Below are positions 17,270 to 25,365 of a stretch of 64,000 nucleotides of DNA, one piece after another. The notes under the pieces are model-generated. The model made no database searches. It saw only the letters and a list, made by a program, of their open reading frames with translations, and was not told where the DNA came from. Each line of letters starts with the position of its first letter. The stretch's first letter is position 1. Source of the DNA: Pseudidiomarina insulisalsae (GTDB lineage Bacteria > Pseudomonadota > Gammaproteobacteria > Enterobacterales > Alteromonadaceae); contig NZ_PIPY01000005.1 in the NCBI RefSeq assembly GCF_003987065.1, forward strand, positions 1-64,000. The letters are read 5' to 3'. The translations under genes and the position numbers were made by a program.

Positions 17270-19675
17270 ATGGACAGGAGTTCGATGCAACGTTTGGGTT
17301 GTTACCTGCGCATGAAGTGGCTGTCGCCGCGGCGCGTGCGGTTCTGGCTGCTGGCGCTGCTGGTGCTTTATACCTTATTCGGTTTTTTTGGCCTGCCCTG
17401 GGTCGTTCAGTCTTTTGCGAAAAGCACCGTGCAGGAAGACTTTGGCCGCTCGTTGCAGATTGAGTCGGTGCAGACCAACCCGTTCACGTTGAATATTCAG
17501 GTGAACGGGCTTGCGCTTGCTGATCGGGACGGCTCTGAGCTGCTGGGCTGGGATGAGTTATTTGTCGACTTTGCCTGGTCGAGCATTACTAATCAGGCCT
17601 GGACCTTTACCATTATTCGCCTTGAACAACCGGTTGTGCACGAAGAGCGTTTTGCCTCGGGTGAGACGCGGTGGTTGCGGTTTGTTGGCGATGTTAGCAG
17701 TGATCAGACGACTACTGCACCCGCTTCAGAGCCGGCGGCGCTGCCGGCACTGCGGGTTAATAAGTTGCAGGTGAATGACGGCGTGGTGCGCTTTACCGAT
17801 CATCTTGAGGGTGGTGCATCTGCGGAAGCATCGCAGGTGTCTTTGGCGCTACAGAGTCTTGGCCTGACAGTCACGGATTTTACCTTGCAGGAAGGCGCGC
17901 GCTTTCCGCTTCGTGTTAACGGCGAGCTGCGAGACGGCGGTACACTGACCTTTGACGGTAGCATGCAGGTGCTGCCGAACGTTGCGCTGGATGTGAATGC
18001 CGATGTGAATGCGTTAGCGCTGGCGCAGGCGGAGCCTTATGTGCGGCAGTTTGCTAATGTACGTCTTGAAAGTGGCACGCTTTCGCTGAACGGGCAGCTG
18101 TTAAGCGATGCGCAGCAGCCGCTGGCGTTTGAAGGCGCTGCCGGAGTTGACGGGCTTAGCGTGAAAAATGCTTTGCGCGATGAAGCGCTGATTGGCTGGC
18201 AACGTGTGGCGACCGAGAAAGTACGTCTGAGCCTGAAAGATCAGCAGCTACAGGTAGACCCTGTCACGGTGCAGGGTTTGACCGGGCGCATTGTTATTTA
18301 CGAGGACCAGACTACGAACTTTGGCCAGTTGGTGGCAGACCGTCGCGCTGAGGCTGGGGCTGCGGCTGGGGATTCGCAGAGCGCTGACGACGGCTCTGAC
18401 GAGGGCGCTAATGGTGAAGGTACTGCGCCGCCCCTGAGTGTGGCGGTTGCGCGCATTGATTTCAGCGACGGCGCTATTCACTTTGCCGATAACTCGTTGC
18501 CGCTGCCGTTTTCTGAGCGCATTCATACCTTGAACGGCGAGATCTCGACCTTGAATTCAAGCTCTGCTGAGCCTGCGAAGGTGACATTGCAGGGCGAGGT
18601 GGCTGAGTATGGCCTGGCCAATGTTGATGGTGCAATTCATGCCTGGCATCCGACGCGTGACACGCGCTTGCGGGTGAAATTTCGTAACCTTCAGGTTCCT
18701 GAATATTCGCCCTATACGGTGAATTTTGCCGGGCGCAAAATCGCTGGCGGTACCATGGATGTCGACCTGGATTACAGCATTGAAGACAGTCAGTTAGACG
18801 GTGAAAACAATCTGGTGCTGCATGACTTGAAGCTGGGCGAAAAAATGGCGGCAAGTGATGCGATGGATCTGCCGCTTGACCTTGCTATCGCACTGCTACA
18901 GGACAGTAACGGCGTGATTGATTTGTCGCTGCCGGTCAGTGGCGATGTGAATAATCCGCAGTTCGACATCGGCGCGGTGATTCGCCAGGCGATAGGTAAG
19001 GCGATTACCTCGGTGGTGACCGCGCCGTTTCGGTTTCTTGCCAACCTGGTCGGCGCGGGCTCTGAGGAGTTGAGTCAGGTTGAATTCGCCGCGGGTAGTG
19101 CCGAATTGCTGGCGCCGCAGCGACAGCGCATTGCCAAGTTACGCGAGGCCTTGCAGCAGCGTCCGCAGCTGGTGCTGGAGCTGGCCGGGCCTTATGAGCG
19201 CGACTTCGATGCGCCGGTCATGCAACGCCAGCAGGCCGCTTCGGACATGCAGCAACGCCTGGCCGAGGCGGGGCGCGCAGATGCCGACCCCGGGCTGACC
19301 CTGGCGGCAAATCAGGAGCTGCTGGAGGCGATGTTTTTGGCGAACTATCCGGGTATTCAACTTGAGATGGTGCGGGCGGACTTTACTTCGCCCGTTGGCG
19401 AGGATTCCGAAGAGGTGAACTTTGATGCGCTGGCGTACCGCAACTATCTGGCCGAGCGGGTGGTTGCTGCGCAGGTGGTAACCGATGCTGACCTTTATGA
19501 GCTGGCGAATGCCCGGGCGCAGGCGGTGCGCGACGCGTTGACGGGTGCGTCTGATGCTGCTGCGGATGCCGCGCCGGGCATTGCTGCCGAGCGCGTACGC
19601 ATTATGCCGCCTGATGCCACCGATGCCATGACGGATGAGCGCATCGCCATGGAGGCCGAGGTCAGCGCCGGCTGA
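17270..19675 (+). CDS. DUF748 (AsmA-like) envelope protein
   Basis: An 801-residue protein with a basic N-terminus, one membrane helix (about 25-46) and a long periplasmic beta-rich body. DUF748 features include FGRSLQIESVQTNPFTLNIQ, a repeated ARIDFSDGAIHFADNSLP-type motif and a C-terminal LPVSGDVNNPQFDIG. The end carries an OmpA-like phrase, VEFAAGSAELLAPQ. Proteins of the wider AsmA/TAM class are thought to help lipid or protein transfer between membranes, but this member's task is unknown. ATG has GGAGG about eight bases upstream. It converges on cysQ with two bases between the stops. Confidence 0.85.
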   Translation: MDRSSMQRLGCYLRMKWLSPRRVRFWLLALLVLYTLFGFFGLPWVVQSFAKSTVQEDFGRSLQIESVQTNPFTLNIQVNGLALADRDGSELLGWDELFVDFAWSSITNQAWTFTIIRLEQPVVHEERFASGETRWLRFVGDVSSDQTTTAPASEPAALPALRVNKLQVNDGVVRFTDHLEGGASAEASQVSLALQSLGLTVTDFTLQEGARFPLRVNGELRDGGTLTFDGSMQVLPNVALDVNADVNALALAQAEPYVRQFANVRLESGTLSLNGQLLSDAQQPLAFEGAAGVDGLSVKNALRDEALIGWQRVATEKVRLSLKDQQLQVDPVTVQGLTGRIVIYEDQTTNFGQLVADRRAEAGAAAGDSQSADDGSDEGANGEGTAPPLSVAVARIDFSDGAIHFADNSLPLPFSERIHTLNGEISTLNSSSAEPAKVTLQGEVAEYGLANVDGAIHAWHPTRDTRLRVKFRNLQVPEYSPYTVNFAGRKIAGGTMDVDLDYSIEDSQLDGENNLVLHDLKLGEKMAASDAMDLPLDLAIALLQDSNGVIDLSLPVSGDVNNPQFDIGAVIRQAIGKAITSVVTAPFRFLANLVGAGSEELSQVEFAAGSAELLAPQRQRIAKLREALQQRPQLVLELAGPYERDFDAPVMQRQQAASDMQQRLAEAGRADADPGLTLAANQELLEAMFLANYPGIQLEMVRADFTSPVGEDSEEVNFDALAYRNYLAERVVAAQVVTDADLYELANARAQAVRDALTGASDAAADAAPGIAAERVRIMPPDATDAMTDERIAMEAEVSAG

Positions 19676-19677
19676 GG

Positions 19678-20454
19678 CTATTGCGCAATAAAGTGGGGGT
19701 TGAGCATGGATTCTTTTTGATTGTATTGCAGCGGGGTGCCGTCGAGCGTGCTGACGCTGCCGCCGGCGGCGAGCACGATGGCGTGCGCTGCGGCGGTGTC
19801 CCATTCGCTGGTGGGTCCAAGGCGCGGATAGCGGTGGGCTTTGCTTTCGGCGACCAGGCAAAGTTTCAGTGAGCTGCCCATGGAAATGAGCTCGTAGGGC
19901 TCAATGAGCTGATTGAGGTAGTCTTCGGTGGCCGCTGACAGGTGTGAGCGTGAGCCGACGATTTTAAGCGGTGTCGCGTTCAGCTGTTTGCGCGCTTCAA
20001 TGCGATCGCCGTTTTTGTAGGCGCCCAGCAGCTTCGCGCCGCTGTACATAGTGTCAATGGCAGGCGCGTACACCACGCCGGCAACCGGGTTGCCGTTATG
20101 TATCAGCGCAATATTTACGGTAAATTCGCCGTTGCGCTTAATGAACTCTTTGGTGCCATCCAGCGGGTCAATCAGCCAGTAGGTCTGCCAGTTTTTGCGG
20201 GTGTCCCAGTCGATTGCGGCCGACTCTTCTGATAACTGCGGCAATTCTGCCAGTTCGGTCTCGCTGAGCTGTGTCAGCTCTGTTTTGATAATTTCATGCG
20301 CCTTCAAATCGGCCTGCGTCAGCGGACTTTCGTCGCTTTTCGTTTCCGTGGCAATACGCGCGCCAAAGTCCGGCGCCTCATAAATCTCCAAAATTGCCTC
20401 GCCCGCCTTGCGCGCAACGCCCTCAAGCTCGCGTAACGTCTGCTCTGTTATCAT
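19678..20454 (-). CDS. cysQ: 3'(2'),5'-bisphosphate nucleotidase
   Basis: Removes the 3'-phosphate of PAP, the by-product of PAPS use, so it supports the CysD/CysNC pathway at 5.1-7.9 kb. A 258-residue inositol-monophosphatase-fold enzyme with metal-binding motifs EESA, WLIDPLDGTKEF and EWDTAAAHAIVLAAGGS. Start is the ATG at 20454, preceded by AAGGAGG; the longer reading from 20508 lacks support. The upstream region is occupied by family B repeats. Confidence 0.95.
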   Translation of the reverse strand: MITEQTLRELEGVARKAGEAILEIYEAPDFGARIATETKSDESPLTQADLKAHEIIKTELTQLSETELAELPQLSEESAAIDWDTRKNWQTYWLIDPLDGTKEFIKRNGEFTVNIALIHNGNPVAGVVYAPAIDTMYSGAKLLGAYKNGDRIEARKQLNATPLKIVGSRSHLSAATEDYLNQLIEPYELISMGSSLKLCLVAESKAHRYPRLGPTSEWDTAAAHAIVLAAGGSVSTLDGTPLQYNQKESMLNPHFIAQ

Positions 20455-20500
20455 CGTATCGCCTCCTTTTTGCCTTAGCTTAGCACACACCGCAGCCCGC

Positions 20501-20700
20501 ACTTCCACAGCAGGGGCAGCCCTCCCTCTTTTTCACCCCGACGCCAGAGGGGGCAGCCCCCGCTTGCGCCGCTCGCCCCCGCCAAATCTTTGTTAGACTA
20601 TTGAACATACGAACTTTTTAACCTCTGCCCCAGTATGGGCAGAGGTGCACAAATTTTCGTGCTGGCAAAGAGGGGGCAGCCCCTGCTGGCGTAGCGGAGG
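20501..20700. repeat. Family B repeat cluster between cysQ and the ZIP-like gene
   Basis: Contains several imperfect palindromes with a GGGCAGCCC core (near 20511-20525, 20542-20572 and 20670-20693) and a separate perfect hairpin, CCTCTGCCC at 20622-20630 with GGGCAGAGG at 20637-20645. The last copy ends just before the ribosome-binding site of the ZIP-like gene. Only short unique sequence remains for promoters of the two divergent genes. Confidence 0.85.
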
Positions 20701-20709
20701 TTACAGACT

Positions 20710-21411
20710 ATGCTGATGAAAATGCTGCTTTTGACCTGGCTTGCAGGCCTTAGTGCTTTTGTCGGCGCGGTGCTGGCGAAATGGGAGGGCTTTGGGGGCA
20801 GTATTCTAAAGCAGAAGTTTATCCATGGCATTGTGGCTGGCGGTGGCGGTATTCTGCTCGCCGCGGTAATGTATGCGTTGTTGCCCGAGGCAAGTAACCA
20901 CCTGCCAATATGGGCGGTGGCCCTGGCTTTTATGAGCGGCGGTGTGTTGTTTTGCATTATTGATCAGTGGCTGGCGCGAAAAGCCAATCGTGCCTCGCAA
21001 CTGCTGGCGATGCTGCTCGATTTTGTGCCGGAAGCTTTAAGTCTGGGGGCTATGTTCGCGGTGAATCCGCGCTTTGGTATGCTGCTGGCGCTATTTATCG
21101 GTTTGCAAAATCTGCCCGAGGGCTTTAATGCCTTTCGTGAGTTGGATAATTCCAAAGTAACCGAGCGCCGTCTTCTTAGCGGTTTCTTTCTTGTTTCTTT
21201 TATCGGGCCAGTTGCGGCGCTTGCCGGCTATTTCTGGCTGGGCGATATGATGCAAACCACCGCTGTCATTATGGCCGCTGCATCGGGCGGTATTTTATAT
21301 CTTATTTTTCAGGATATTGCGCCTGATTCGACCATGCGTCGCTATTGGACACCGCCGCTTGGCGCGCTCATTGGCTTTGTAATAGGCATGGTGGGTAACC
21401 AGCTTCTATGA
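20710..21411 (+). CDS. ZIP-family-like metal transporter
   Basis: A 233-residue, roughly seven-helix membrane protein of the short ZIP permease type. The two helices that carry metal ligands in ZIP proteins are recognisable as LLDFVPEALSLG (D104) and GLQNLPEGFNAF (Q133), where classical ZIPs have His, so metal preference may differ from zinc or iron. GGAGG lies eight bases before the ATG. Both flanks are family B repeats, and the stop is directly followed by one. Monocistronic. The family is fairly certain, the substrate unknown. Confidence 0.8.
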   Translation: MLMKMLLLTWLAGLSAFVGAVLAKWEGFGGSILKQKFIHGIVAGGGGILLAAVMYALLPEASNHLPIWAVALAFMSGGVLFCIIDQWLARKANRASQLLAMLLDFVPEALSLGAMFAVNPRFGMLLALFIGLQNLPEGFNAFRELDNSKVTERRLLSGFFLVSFIGPVAALAGYFWLGDMMQTTAVIMAAASGGILYLIFQDIAPDSTMRRYWTPPLGALIGFVIGMVGNQLL

Positions 21412-21521
21412 CCTCTGCCCGGTAACGGGGCAGAGCTCGCAGGTTTTTGCCCCTGCGCCAGCAGGGGCTGCCCCCTCTGGCGCAGGGGAGGACGAGCAGG
21501 AGGGCTGCCCCTGCTGGCTTA
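21412..21521. repeat. Family B repeat cluster after the ZIP-like gene
   Basis: Begins one base after the ZIP stop with the hairpin CTCTGCCC/GGGCAGAG, continues with a long palindrome (CCCCTGCGCCAG ... CTGGCGCAGGGG, about 21453-21490) and a last core that touches the stop codon of the convergent peroxidase gene. It occupies the whole gap between the two convergent genes and may serve as a bidirectional terminator. Confidence 0.9.
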
Positions 21522-22682
21522 GAGGAGTTGCAGGAAGGCGAGCAGGGCGTCTTCTTCTTCGCGGGTGAGGGAGAAAGGGACGAGCTCGTCGGTGGTTTCA
21601 GGGTAGGGCTGCACCCAGGGCTGGTCGGCGGGGCGTCGGGGGCGCGGGCCGCCATGGCCGTATTGACGGACGATGCCGCGCAAGTTATCAAACAGGCCGT
21701 TATGCATCCATGGACGACTTTGCATCAGGCCACGCAGCATGGGCGTGCGAAACGCGCCAAGATTTTCGATGCGCTGGTCAATTTCCCAAAGCCCTAAATC
21801 TTCAAAACGCCGACCGTAATAATGAAAGCCTGTGACATGAAATTTCTGGTCCGACAGTAGTGGTCCGTTGTGGCAGCGCACGCAGCCGGCTTTGGTGCGA
21901 AACAGATCGAGACCATGTAATTCCTGATCGCTTAAGCTCGCCTGCGCAGTCGCCAAATCGCCCTGATCAACCGCGCGCAAAAACTGATCCAAGCGATTAT
22001 CCGGATGGTCATATAAAGTCAGTGTGCGCTGAAAGGCGGCTAGTGCACGGGCAATGTGGGGCCAGCGAACGTCTTCAAATCCGGGGTAGTTCGCAGCAAC
22101 GTGGGCGACAGCATGCGCGCGACTTGAGGCCATCTCCACCTCATCTTCCAAAGGCATATGCGCCTGTTGCACCAGATTTACCGCGCGCCCGTCCCAGAAC
22201 AGTTTTTCCCATAAATGCACGTCGAGCAGGCTTTGCGCGTTGCGTTTGCCAAGTCGTCCCTGAACACCAGGTGTCACGCGCTGATCATCGGCAAAGGCGT
22301 GGCTGCTTTTGTGGCAACTGGCACAGCTGACGGTGCCGTCAAGAGATAGTCCGGCGTCATGAAACAGGCGCTTCCCTAGCTGCACCTGCGCGGGATCTTG
22401 CGCCGGCGGCTCAGGCAGCGCCGCCACATCTTCGCTCGCTCCTTCTGCCAGCTCGGGCCAGTGCTGCAACGGCTGCAGATAATCGGCCCATAAGCGCTCG
22501 TAGCGATTGCGGTCATTCAATGGCGGCACCGAAGATTGCGGAGCTGGCATCGCCTCGTCGGTTTTTGGCTGCGCATCGCTCTCATCGCCCAGAAAAAGCG
22601 CGCCGCCGACCAGCAATAGCTGGAACAGCAGCGGCAGGGAGAGAATGGTCATTAGCGTCAACTTGAATTTAACGCCACGCAT
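21519..22682 (-). CDS. Di-heme cytochrome c peroxidase / MauG-family protein
   Basis: A 387-residue protein with an N-terminal hydrophobic anchor (about 8-31) and two c-type heme sites, CASCH at 120-124 and CVRCH at 267-271. Family signatures include RLFHDAGLSLDGTVSC, RNAQSLLDVHLWEKLFWDGR and FRTPMLRGL. It should lie in the periplasm and oxidise either H2O2-linked donors or, as MauG-type enzymes do, a protein or metal-bound substrate. It starts inside the end of the TonB receptor gene (14-base overlap) with its own GGAG, the last gene of a three-gene unit. That context argues for a dedicated partner of the receptor rather than a general peroxidase. Confidence 0.85.
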   Translation of the reverse strand: MRGVKFKLTLMTILSLPLLFQLLLVGGALFLGDESDAQPKTDEAMPAPQSSVPPLNDRNRYERLWADYLQPLQHWPELAEGASEDVAALPEPPAQDPAQVQLGKRLFHDAGLSLDGTVSCASCHKSSHAFADDQRVTPGVQGRLGKRNAQSLLDVHLWEKLFWDGRAVNLVQQAHMPLEDEVEMASSRAHAVAHVAANYPGFEDVRWPHIARALAAFQRTLTLYDHPDNRLDQFLRAVDQGDLATAQASLSDQELHGLDLFRTKAGCVRCHNGPLLSDQKFHVTGFHYYGRRFEDLGLWEIDQRIENLGAFRTPMLRGLMQSRPWMHNGLFDNLRGIVRQYGHGGPRPRRPADQPWVQPYPETTDELVPFSLTREEEDALLAFLQLL

Positions 22683-25365
22683 AGCTCACTCCAAACCAGA
22701 ACGAACGCCCGGTTTCAATGCCCGCCAGGCCAGGGCCGACGCTGTAGGTCCGCGAGTTGAGCAGGTTGGAAACCTCGAAGCTGAGGTTAATGTCATGAGC
22801 TGTGCCCAGCTTCAATTCGTACTCAAAATTGGCATTGAGTAAGGTGCGTGCCGGGCGCTCGACGACCTTATAAACCGCGTAGCTCAGGGCGTTGATATCA
22901 CACTCGCTACAGATCTCGTCACCGCGCGATATTTCGCGTAGGGCGCCGGTCGCTTCAGCGCTTTCGTAGGTTCCGACATAGTTGGCGATGAGCGTTGAGC
23001 TAAAACCGTCAAACCAGTCGCTGCGCAGCGATACCGTGGCGGTCAGCGGTCGGCTGAAGTCGTCCTGACGGCGGGTCAGATCATCGAAGCTGAGCAAGCG
23101 GAAGTTGCTGCGTCCGTCGTCACCTGTGGTTTGCAGGAAGACAATTTCATCCTCGGGAACGGCGTCAACGCTGTCGTCGTAGGATTCTGCTGAGCTCTCA
23201 TTCTCGGTGAAGCTGGTATGCGCCCAGAGTCCGTGGCGGCCGAAGTCTCTTTGGTAAGAGAGTGTCAAACGCTGGTGCGAGCCTTCGCCTTCGTTGCCCT
23301 GCAGGATTTCGGTGTAGCCGTCGCGGTCGATGGCGTCTGCGCGGGTGAGCAGGTCACGCCGCCAGCGTTGCACGGCTTTGATGCTAAAGACGCCCCCGGC
23401 GATGCGTTGCTTCCAGGCCAGCGTCGCCTCGTCGCTGTAGGGCGTGTCGATGTTATCGAAGCTGTAGCGGTAGCGCGGCGCCTGCGCTGAGGTGCGCCAG
23501 TCCTGCACGACACCGTTATTCAATGAGCGGTATTGGGTGATATAGCCGCGTTGTTGCTCACGGATTTTGTAGGTCAACACGTTGGCGCTGTAGTAGCGGT
23601 TGGCACCAACGACCAGGCGCGCGCTGCCAATATCGACACCGGCTTGCAGGCGCGGCGCGAGATTCAGATTGCCAAGGAAATCGTCATAGTCGGCGCGCAG
23701 TCCCAGATTAAATTCCCAGTTTGCGAGGCTGACATTGTGTTCCAGGTAGGCCGCGTACTCTTGCAGTTGCACGTCAATATATTCGAGTGGGTACACGCGG
23801 CGGTACTGGAAGAACTGGCCGCGGGTGAGCAGGTTTTCCTGATAGGCCTGCAAATGCTCGGGGTTGGCGAAGTCAATGCTGCCGCCAAGGCGCTCTGCCA
23901 GTACATCAAGCGGCACTGCATAGGTTTGCTCGATGCAGTCGAGCGTCATGCCGCGGCAGTCGATGTTGGCGTCGCGAAAAGGCGCGTTGTAGACCAGTCC
24001 AGTTTCGGTGCGACGGCGGGAAAGCTCCAGATAATTGCTTTCCAGACCGAGTTCCAACTGATGGTCGCTGTTACCCCAGCTCCAGGCGTCGAACTTAGCT
24101 GAGCCTCGCCAGGTCAATGTCTGCTGCTCTTTGTCGATATCGCCATATCCGCCCTCGACGCTGAACGGTACTTCGCCGACATTCAGCCCCCACGATTTGC
24201 CGGCAGCGCGGTACCAGGGCAGATATACGTTGGGTGCGGTGCGGCTGTTTTGCGAGGTCGCGTAGGAGAGCGAACTGCGAAAGAGGGCTGCCCCCTCTTT
24301 GTGACGGGCGGAAATGAGCAAGGTCTGCCCTCCGCCTTCGATGTCGAAGCGTGAGTCTTTGACGTCGGTGAGCAGGTAGCCGCCTTCATAAGGTGAGTGG
24401 GTGGCGGACAGGCGCACTTCGTCGAGGCCCCAGGCGTAGCTGGTTAACGCAAGACGCGCGCTGACAGATTCGCGCGCGGTGGGTTCGTTTTGTCGCAGCG
24501 AGTACTCGGTCATGGTCGAGGTGGTACGACTGAGCGCCAGATCCAGCGCGTAATCGGCGCCAATGGGCGTACTCGCGCTCAGGCTCAGGGTGCGTTTGCT
24601 GAACTGCGGCGCCTCAAAGGCCTCGCTATCGGTTTGCGCGGCGTCTTCACCGTTATAATCGCGCTCGTCGATCACGCGGTACTGGTTCCAACTCGACTCG
24701 CTGCCGCGATAGCTTAACGTAACACTCGGCTCGCGCGGCATGCGCTGGCGCGGCTGCACGTCGACCACGCCACCAGCAAAACCGCCAAAGCGCGCCGGCA
24801 CGTTGCTGTCATACACGGTAACGTTATCGACCAGCGACTGATTGATGAAGGTCGCCTGCGGATGTCCCTGCACGTCGTTGATTTGCGCGGGCGAGGCGCT
24901 GCTTGCGGCCGGGTCAAGGCGCGAATTATTGTTCACGCCGTTAAAGTAAAAACCGGTCTGCCAGGGCTGCGCGCCGGAAATCGACAGCAGTTGCGCGCGG
25001 ATTTCGCCTTGTAAATCGGCGCTTAGCGCACTGTCGGAACTTTGTACGCCCGGCAGCGTCAGCAGCATATCGGTAATGTTACCGTTGCCTTGCGGCAGGC
25101 CGTCGAGGTAGTCGCGCGAGAGGTTGTATTCGCCGGCCAAAGTCAGGCTCTCCGGCGCGTAGCGGTGGCCTTTTACGATGATGCGCTCGAGTGGCTCAAC
25201 GGCTGACGAGCCCTGAGCTTCGCTCGGGTCGGCCGTGCTCTTTGCCTCGGCAGCCGCGCTCGCAGTTTCGGCGGCGACGACAGCCGCACTACTAAGTAGC
25301 GCGGCAATTGTCACAGCGAGCAAACTCATGCGCGGCTTAGCCCAATGGGGTTGGGTCGTTCGCAT
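22669..25365 (-). CDS. TonB-dependent outer-membrane receptor
   Basis: An 898-residue outer-membrane protein with a signal peptide (to about residue 32, VVAAETAS), a plug domain beginning ERIIVKGHRY and containing LLTLPGVQSSDSAL and NVPARFGGFAGGVVDV, and a beta-barrel ending in an aromatic-Arg tail (SYAWR). No ligand can be read from sequence. The gene starts inside the end of the upstream lipoprotein gene and overlaps the di-heme peroxidase gene downstream. A short family B core sits within the reading frame (24280-24300, giving KEGAALF). It probably imports a metal complex or other large ligand. Confidence 0.88.
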   Translation of the reverse strand: MRTTQPHWAKPRMSLLAVTIAALLSSAAVVAAETASAAAEAKSTADPSEAQGSSAVEPLERIIVKGHRYAPESLTLAGEYNLSRDYLDGLPQGNGNITDMLLTLPGVQSSDSALSADLQGEIRAQLLSISGAQPWQTGFYFNGVNNNSRLDPAASSASPAQINDVQGHPQATFINQSLVDNVTVYDSNVPARFGGFAGGVVDVQPRQRMPREPSVTLSYRGSESSWNQYRVIDERDYNGEDAAQTDSEAFEAPQFSKRTLSLSASTPIGADYALDLALSRTTSTMTEYSLRQNEPTARESVSARLALTSYAWGLDEVRLSATHSPYEGGYLLTDVKDSRFDIEGGGQTLLISARHKEGAALFRSSLSYATSQNSRTAPNVYLPWYRAAGKSWGLNVGEVPFSVEGGYGDIDKEQQTLTWRGSAKFDAWSWGNSDHQLELGLESNYLELSRRRTETGLVYNAPFRDANIDCRGMTLDCIEQTYAVPLDVLAERLGGSIDFANPEHLQAYQENLLTRGQFFQYRRVYPLEYIDVQLQEYAAYLEHNVSLANWEFNLGLRADYDDFLGNLNLAPRLQAGVDIGSARLVVGANRYYSANVLTYKIREQQRGYITQYRSLNNGVVQDWRTSAQAPRYRYSFDNIDTPYSDEATLAWKQRIAGGVFSIKAVQRWRRDLLTRADAIDRDGYTEILQGNEGEGSHQRLTLSYQRDFGRHGLWAHTSFTENESSAESYDDSVDAVPEDEIVFLQTTGDDGRSNFRLLSFDDLTRRQDDFSRPLTATVSLRSDWFDGFSSTLIANYVGTYESAEATGALREISRGDEICSECDINALSYAVYKVVERPARTLLNANFEYELKLGTAHDINLSFEVSNLLNSRTYSVGPGLAGIETGRSFWFGVSYAWR
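24280..24300. repeat. Family B core palindrome inside the TonB receptor gene
   Basis: The palindromic AAAGAGGGC and GCCCCCTCTTT (sharing the central TG) have the same GGGCTGCCC core as the intergenic family B copies. It is read through in frame as KEGAALF in a barrel strand or loop. It could be a REP insertion or chance convergence because only the core is present. Confidence 0.5.

Noticed and set aside
23533-24102. 189-codon plus-strand frame inside the TonB receptor gene
   Set aside because: Antisense to a well-supported receptor and without any recognisable domain; an effect of GC-rich codon use.
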